A DNA stretch of 64,000 nucleotides, taken from contig OX424555.1 in NCBI GenBank assembly GCA_949152475.1, positions 59,811,977 to 59,875,976 on the forward strand, read 5' to 3'. Below the pieces are notes generated by a model. It searched no databases. It had not been told where the DNA came from and saw only the letters and a program-made list of their open reading frames with translations. How positions within the stretch are numbered: the stretch's first letter is position 1; every line of letters starts with the position of its first letter. The stretch comes from Terebella lapidaria (taxonomy: Eukaryota; Annelida; Polychaeta; Terebellida; Terebellidae). A program made the position numbers and the translations under genes. Of this stretch, positions 57,901 to 64,000 are shown in pieces.

Positions 57901-60173
57901 CTGATTATGTTATATGATATCCCAAGATATTAAAGGCTAATTTATAAAAAGAAATAAACTAATCGGCTACACGATACCAAACCACTTGAAACCGTTTTGA
58001 GTCTAGCTATTGTTGTTTCCTAAATAGCATCATGTCTAGTGATTGAGTATGATATTGATCTAAACATCTTTTGATTGTGGTCAAAAGAACTCATAAAAGC
58101 ACCAATTTTTGTGACAGATGTGACTCGTGTTTTACTCATGGTTTCTTCGAATATCGTGTCGGTTTGACAGAAACTCAGTACACATGTGTTCATTCTTTGT
58201 ATGTACACACATCACATATTCATATAGGTGAAACTCCGGCGTGAACTGTTGTTAGTCGATACCGATGGGATTACGTTTTGTGCCTTTCATTTGGCATCAT
58301 CCAATTTGACCAAAATAGCCAATATATGCGATTCTTTCTGGATATTAACTACCCAAGTGATGTTATTAGTTCAATATATACTTCACTATATCTGCCCTCA
58401 ATCCCGTGAAATTGATATAAATACCCTGTTATATATAATTGTGTATTTTGAACGCATGGACCAAAATGAACCCATCGTAACTGTATCTATATAGTAATAT
58501 TCAAGCATAATACTTTTCAATATTGGGTGTTCGATATGCTTGACCGTAGGAACAGATGTGTAATAAAAAGTGGAATGATGCTATGTAAAATATGAAAAGA
58601 AAAACGAAACTAGGTTGTTGTCACTAGCTTGTTAAGATAAGGCTGCACCATGAATATGCTGTGTATCAAAAAAATATTACAATGAATAAAAATGTTTTTC
58701 CCTACTCATCCAACAAACATACCTATATAAAGATATAATTGATGAAATCTATAGTATTCTCTGCAAATAATCAACACAGTGAGTTTTTTTAAATACGCAC
58801 ACAAAATGTGAAAATGAACGTCTCCAATAACTGACCTGGGGATTCCACAATTGTGGACAGCATTTCGTCGCTGGGCACTTAACAATATATCCAAAATGAT
58901 CTACAGAATATGCACTACAACATCCGAGCTATGTATGATTGTCATACCTCAACAAAATCAAAGTATATCCTCCCAAATGTGTCACTATTGCAAACTTTCT
59001 GGGGCAGTCGCTTTAACTTGCTTTAAATTGCTGATTTAGCATGGTGTACCGTCTCCTGAATTGTCTCCTGAAAACCGACATGTACTGATTATGTTATATG
59101 ATATCCCAAGATATTAAAGGCTAATTTATAGAAAGAAATAAACTAATCGGCTACACGATACCAAACCACTTGAAACCGTTTTGAGTCTAGCTATTGTTGT
59201 TTCCTAAATAGCATCATGTCTAGTGATTGAGTATGATATTGATCTAAACATCTTTTGATTGTGGTCAAAAGAACTCATAAAAGCACCAATTTTTGTGACA
59301 GATGTGACTCGTGTTTTACTCATGGTTTCTTCGAATATCGTGTCGGTTTGACAGAAACTCAGTACACATGTGTTCATTCTTTGTATGTACACACATCACA
59401 TATTCATATAGGTGAAACTCCGGCGTGAACTGTTGTTAGTCGATACCGATGGGATTACGTTTTGTGCCTTTCATTTGGCATCATCCAATTTGACCAAAAT
59501 AGCCAATATATGCGATTCTTTCTGGATATTAACTACCCAAGTGATGTTATTAGTTCAATATATACTTCACTATATCTGCCCCCAATCCCGTGAAATTGAT
59601 ATAAATACCCTGTTATATATAATTGTGTATTTTGAACGCATGGACCAAAATGAACCCATCGTAACTGTATCTATATAGTAATATTCAAGCATAATACTTT
59701 TCAATATTGGGTGTTCGATATGCTTGACCGTAGGAACAGATGTGTAATAAAAAGTGGAATGATGCTATGTAAAATATGAAAAGAAAAACGAAACTAGGTT
59801 GTTGTCACTAGCTTGTTAAGATAAGGCTGCACCATGAATATGCTGTGTATCAAAAAAATATTACAATGAATAAAAATGTTTTTCCCTACTCATCCAACAA
59901 ACATACCTATATAAAGATATAATTGATGAAATCTATAGTATTCTCTGCAAATAATCAACACAGTGAGTTTTTTTAAATACGCACACAAAATGTGAAAATG
60001 AACGTCTCCAATAACTGACCTGGGGATTCCACAATTGTGGACAGCATTTCGTCGCTGGGCACTTAACAATATATCCAAAATGATCTACAGAATATGCACT
60101 ACAACATCCGAGCTATGTATGATTGTCATACCTCAACAAAATCAAAGTATATCCTCCCAAATGTGTCACTATT
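54949..60173 (+). repeat. 1184 bp tandem array: one interrupted and two nearly identical units
   Basis: The unit begins CAAACTTTCTG.GGCAGTCG. Units at 57,806-58,989 and 58,990-60,173 differ at only a handful of bases. The first unit (54,949-57,805) is more diverged and contains an additional ~1.69 kb between 55,441 and 57,126. At 60,174 the array ends abruptly against the element at 60,216. The short open frames in each unit look like chance. Confidence 0.95.
55441..57126. other. ~1.69 kb segment present only in the first array unit
   Basis: In the other units CATCCAATTT is followed directly by GACCAAAATAGCCAATATAT. Here the same flanks are separated by 1.69 kb of AT-rich sequence with no recognisable gene or transposon ends. 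It may be an insertion, or the ancestral state lost before the array expanded. Confidence 0.7.
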
Positions 60174-60215
60174 GCAGTCTACGGCAAACCAAAAAATTAG
60201 CCCAAGGGCTAAGAA

Positions 60216-62293
60216 AGGTTACCGGACAATATACATTTTAGATATTAGCCTTTTGTCCAGTGACCTTGAAAAATAAAGTCACTGATAAATTCAAGGCCAT
60301 GAAATTTTCAACAAATATATCACTTGTCCACAATAAATTCCTAAGCTGTAAGTCGATAATAAGTGAGACATTAGCCATTCTGTGATGTGACCTTGAAAAT
60401 GAGGTCAAAGTTCAAGTTCAAGGTCATGAAAATATTCAGTATATATCATTCCTCTATATTCGCAATTGATTCCTATGCTGTAAATGTAAGTATCAATCTA
60501 CATGATCTATTACCACCAATACAATCAGATTTTGATGATGCCAATAAGAAACGTAAAATACTACATTTTGCAATAGAAACAAACAAAGCCCGACCAAATA
60601 GTTTATCCAAAGACACACTGGCGTCTTCAGGGGCAGACAATGTGTTAAATGTAGTTTTTTTCTACTGTACACCAGATGGAATTAGTATACAACTGCCCAA
60701 CAACCTATGAAAATAATTTAGAAATCCGAATCTAACCCCATGGAATAGATACATGACAATGACAGTACCCAATCACAAGCCCGAAGGCTACTGAGTTGAT
60801 GGTATCCTCGGGGACAGATTAAACGTCTGCCAGCAGTGACACGACTCAGTGGTATAAATGTAAGTATCAATCTATTACCACCAATACAATCAAATTTTGA
60901 TGATGCCAATAAGAAACGTAAAATACAACATTTTACAATAGAAACAAAGCCCGACCAAATAGTTTATCCAAAGACACACTGGCGTCATCAGGGGCAGATG
61001 TAAAGATGATAATAAGCGACATATTAGCCATTTTGTTCTCTGACCTTGAAAATGAGATCAAAGGTGAAATTCTAGATCACCAAAATATTCAGCATACATC
61101 ATTTCCTATATGTTCACTATGGACCCCTAAGCTGTAAATTTGATAATAAGCGAGATATAAGCCATTTTGTATTCTGACCTTGAAAATAAAATGACTAACC
61201 TTGAAATTTAGGTCAAGGGTCAAATTCAAGGTCACTAGAATATTCAGCATATATCATTTCCTATATGTTCACAATTGATTCCTAAGCTGCAAAGTCGCTA
61301 ATAAGCAAGATATTGGCCATTTTGTCCTGTGACCTTGAAAATGAGGTCAAAGGTCAAATTCAAGGTCACGAGAATATTCAGCATATATCATTTCCTATAT
61401 GTTCACAATTGACTCCTAAGCCGTAAAGTCGATAATAAGCGAGATATTAGCAATTTTGTCCTGTGACCTTGAAAATGAGGTCAAAGGTCAAATTCAAGGT
61501 CACGAGAATATTCAGCATATATCATTTCCTATATGTTCACAATTGATTCCTAAGCTGTAAAGTCGATAATAGGCGAGATATTAGCCATTTTGTCCTGTGA
61601 CCTTGAAAATGAGGTCAAAAGTCAAATTCAAGGTCACGAGAATATTCAGCATATATCATTTCCTATATGTTCACAATTGATTTCCAGGCTGTAAAGTCGA
61701 TAATAAGCGAGATATTAGCAATTTTGTCCTGTGACCTTGAAAATGAGGTCAAAGGTCAAATTCAAGGTCACGAGAATATTCAGCATATATCATTTCCTAT
61801 ATGTTCACAATTGATTCCTAGTCTCTAATCTCAATATTAGGTGAGATATTAGGCATAATGTGTCCCATTATAAAGCATAGGAGAATTTAACATTGACAAG
61901 TCCCATTTGGGACCCGTCGAGAAAATGAAAATGGCCGCTACACGCCGACTGGCGATTCAGGAGCGACGAAACCTATACACATCACAGAGGTATGTGAGAG
62001 CAATCTTTTGAAATAAAAATCTCAAAACTGTCTGAACAGTTTTTGAGAAAATGGCCGCCAAAGTCAGAAATTGGCCGTTTTTCGACGAAAATGGCCGCCA
62101 TTTTGGAAAAAATGCGAAAATCAAAAAACAAAAAAATAACCCCCTCTTGAAATGTTTTTAAGTATTTTTGTGCAAAATTTCAGAAAGATCTGATTGTAAA
62201 CTTTAAAGATAAAAATGTGGACGGACGACGCCGACGACGACGACGGACGCAACGCCATGCCAATAGGTTATCGGACCATAGGTCCGGTAACCT
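60216..62293 (+). mobile_element. 2.1 kb non-autonomous element with AGGTTACCGGAC inverted ends and satellite core
   Basis: AGGTTACCGGAC at 60,216 is inverted at 62,282-62,293. It contains a 134 bp tandem array, a duplicated module at 60,501-60,720 and 60,848-60,999, blocks of AAAATGGCCGCCA, and a GACGACGCCGACGACGACGA tract before the right end. Relatives: 35,444-36,573 and fragments at 30,978-31,155 and 33,282-33,350. Confidence 0.75.
61040..61800 (+). repeat. 134 bp satellite with nuclear-receptor-type half-sites
   Basis: TGACCTTGAAAATGAGGTCA starts at 61,330, 61,464, 61,598 and 61,732 (exact 134 base period), with more diverged copies upstream to ~60,257. Each unit carries AGGTCAAAGGTCA (a DR1 arrangement) followed by TTCAAGGTCA. 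The third unit reads AGGTCAAAAGTCA. Confidence 0.95.
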
Positions 62294-62645
62294 AAAAATC
62301 AATATGGCCCGTTGCAAATCAAGTGAAACTACTTTTATTACCTCAATTTAAAGCTGTGAACAGGTTACGAAAATACGTGTACTGTGGTTGTGTGCGATGC
62401 AGGAGGAGGCCCTGGGATAACTGGGCCAGAGGAGACAATACTCATTTAGCACAGAGTTTAACGTGTGTGTGGGTTGTGGCCCTTGTGGATAATCTATTGC
62501 AATGTTTGTCCTGATTACACTTTGTTAAAAGCTAATATTGCATCACTTTCGGTAAATTATATTTTGAAATATAATGCATCATACCATGTCTGGCTATTAC
62601 TTTGAGCTTCATTGCAATCCGGCATTTAGTACTGTGTAAACTGCA
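62294..62645. other. Intergenic, nothing recognised
   Basis: Short frames only. Confidence 0.35.
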
Positions 62646-62800
62646 CTAAAGTCCTTTCATAATTAAAAGACGCCAACGTTTGATGTAATAACTCCAGTTT
62701 TATTGTTTTCACTTTCCTTTTGGTCTGGTAAATTCAAAGTGCATACAATTGGAGATAATACAGCAAACGTTGGCGTCTTTTAATTATGAAACCACTTTAG
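62646..62800. mobile_element. Miniature inverted-repeat element, 28 bp perfect within 37 bp arms
   Basis: TTTCATAATTAAAAGACGCC..AACGTTTG at 62,655-62,682 is exactly inverted at 62,764-62,791. The outer CTAAAGT blocks extend the arms with two mismatches. There are about 80 bases between arms and no coding sequence. Confidence 0.85.
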
Positions 62801-64000
62801 GTTATAAATTTGGAGAAGCCTATATTCACATGGAAGCAACGCAGATGAACGAACGTTTAAAACAGTACTCCATTATACGTACAGACAAGAACGATGAAAC
62901 TGACTGAGGATGTAATAGACACGTGAACTATCAGGAATTTATAATGCATCACCATTGAATCTATGTGACATGCTCAAATGCATAGACGTATGCTTGAAAT
63001 TTTCCGTCTCTCTGTCTCTTTCTCGGGCATGTTACATCCAAAACTATGAATTTGAAGAGGTTCTGCCCACTCGTCATTTCGTGGGCAGTACAGTAAGCAA
63101 TGTATAAATGTTATCGGAGTTGAAGATATGGCAACAGAGTGGATCCCTTAAACTATTTTTGTTCATTTATACCATTCTATACCCTGTTTACAGCTTGAAG
63201 TGTGATCACTCCGTATAATAATACTCAACTCGTGGTAAGCTCAGCCACCCGTGGTGATCACCTGACCGTTTTCACGCGCATGGGACAAGACGGCCCAAGT
63301 ACCGTACTCTGCTCATTAATACTACTCGTCCACTGAAAACATACCATTTAATCCGTCTCGCACCTTGTTAATCCTTATGGAATATAGAGGAAGGCGCAGG
63401 ATATGATACTTGGGCCGACAAGACATACAATTGAGTATTAGTGATTTCTCACTTGACTCAATGGACCTAGGCACATACATATTGCATATGTATTATATTC
63501 CCAAACAAATTAGTCCCACAAATCTCACAGTATATCGTGACTATTTATTTGAAATGTGGCCTAGTTATCTGTGTTTTACCATACACAGATGTACATGAGT
63601 CAAAATAAGTCATATTTTTGTTTAATTATATCTGAACGTGGCTAATTATGTGTTCATGCAAATGAATCAGTGCAACATCTGGCTACACGTGGAGCTCCTG
63701 GATTGTTGTCATTCGTGATCCTATACAATGGAGAAACCAATCAGGCGTAGCTTTATAAACAAGATTTTCAGTCCCTGAAATATGATATATAAGAATATGG
63801 ATACACTGAAGGAACATACCATTTGATGGCTGATTTGATGAAGACCCTATCACCGCTTTTTCTACTCGAATCGTTCGGTAACTTTTGGCCATCAACGCTC
63901 CAAGCAACCGGACTACAACAGGTCAGTCGGCGCCATTTTTGCATATTAAAAAAATGTATAAATCTCAAAATGAACTGTTACCATAAAACAACACTCGTAC
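62801..64000. other. Right edge: no firm gene; weak first-exon candidate on minus strand
   Basis: Minus strand 63,892-63,820: an ATG opens 24 codons (MAKSYRTIRVEKAVIG and so on) ending at a donor-like AAATG|GTATGT, preceded by a GGCGCC-containing segment. No domain is recognised. The remainder holds nothing I can name. Confidence 0.25.

Noticed and set aside
57520..59680. Thrice-repeated small frames (62-88 codons) in the 1184 bp array
   Set aside because: They recur only because the DNA is duplicated; no domain, signal peptide or conserved substitution pattern is visible.
54949..60173. CRISPR-like or phage-type repeat array
   Set aside because: The units are 1184 bp, without short repeats and unique spacers, in a eukaryotic context.

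Overview
This is a metazoan genome window from an invertebrate, probably marine. The base composition is AT-rich, the genes are interrupted by GT-AG introns, and no prokaryotic gene organisation is visible. The mixture of BEL/Pao, DIRS, Jockey-superfamily LINE, PIF/Harbinger and tandem-repeat-cored non-autonomous elements is typical of molluscs, brachiopods, lancelets, hemichordates and echinoderms. I cannot place the phylum from the sequence alone. Nearly all of the window is mobile-element sequence in various states of decay; I find three convincing host-type genes.

Left part (1-9.7 kb). Two genes diverge from a shared ~1 kb spacer. On the minus strand, running off the left edge, are three phase-matched exons of a gene starting with a CIDE-N domain, as in the ICAD/DFF45 family of apoptotic nuclease regulators. 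On the plus strand is a four-exon gene (1759-9722, 830 codons decoded, all introns phase 0) with two N-terminal C2H2 zinc fingers and a large CACTA/KDZ-transposase-like body. Its 4.9 kb third intron is filled with repeats: a MITE inside a tandem repeat, a 1.7 kb element with a satellite core, and a 90 bp hairpin. The gene's stop codon lies in the GATA-type tail of an antisense LINE.

Middle part (9.7-27 kb). In order: a Rex1/CR1-L2-like LINE (minus, two frameshifts); a broken minus-strand coding exon carrying an in-frame 42 bp (14-residue) proline-rich repeat; a nearly complete but inactivated BEL/Pao retrotransposon (16.4-22.8 kb) whose integrase is split by a 616 bp LINE fragment; a second relic of that LINE; and an inverted second copy of the satellite-cored element.

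27.4-29.7 kb holds the best-preserved gene: an intact, intronless SLC26-type anion transporter of 742 residues, preceded by a two-copy tandem duplication and followed by an AATAAA signal.

Right part (30-64 kb) contains no convincing host gene. It holds a 3.9 kb PIF/Harbinger-type fold-back element with ~1.1 kb inverted arms and a TAA target duplication; several local tandem duplications; a DIRS-type tyrosine-recombinase retrotransposon with four tandem RNase H copies, bracketed by ~0.6 kb inverted repeats; a LINE 3' fragment; a 1184 bp tandem array with nearly identical copies; and a 2.1 kb repeat element with a 134 bp satellite core rich in nuclear-receptor half-sites. All family names come from motif recognition, without database searches.
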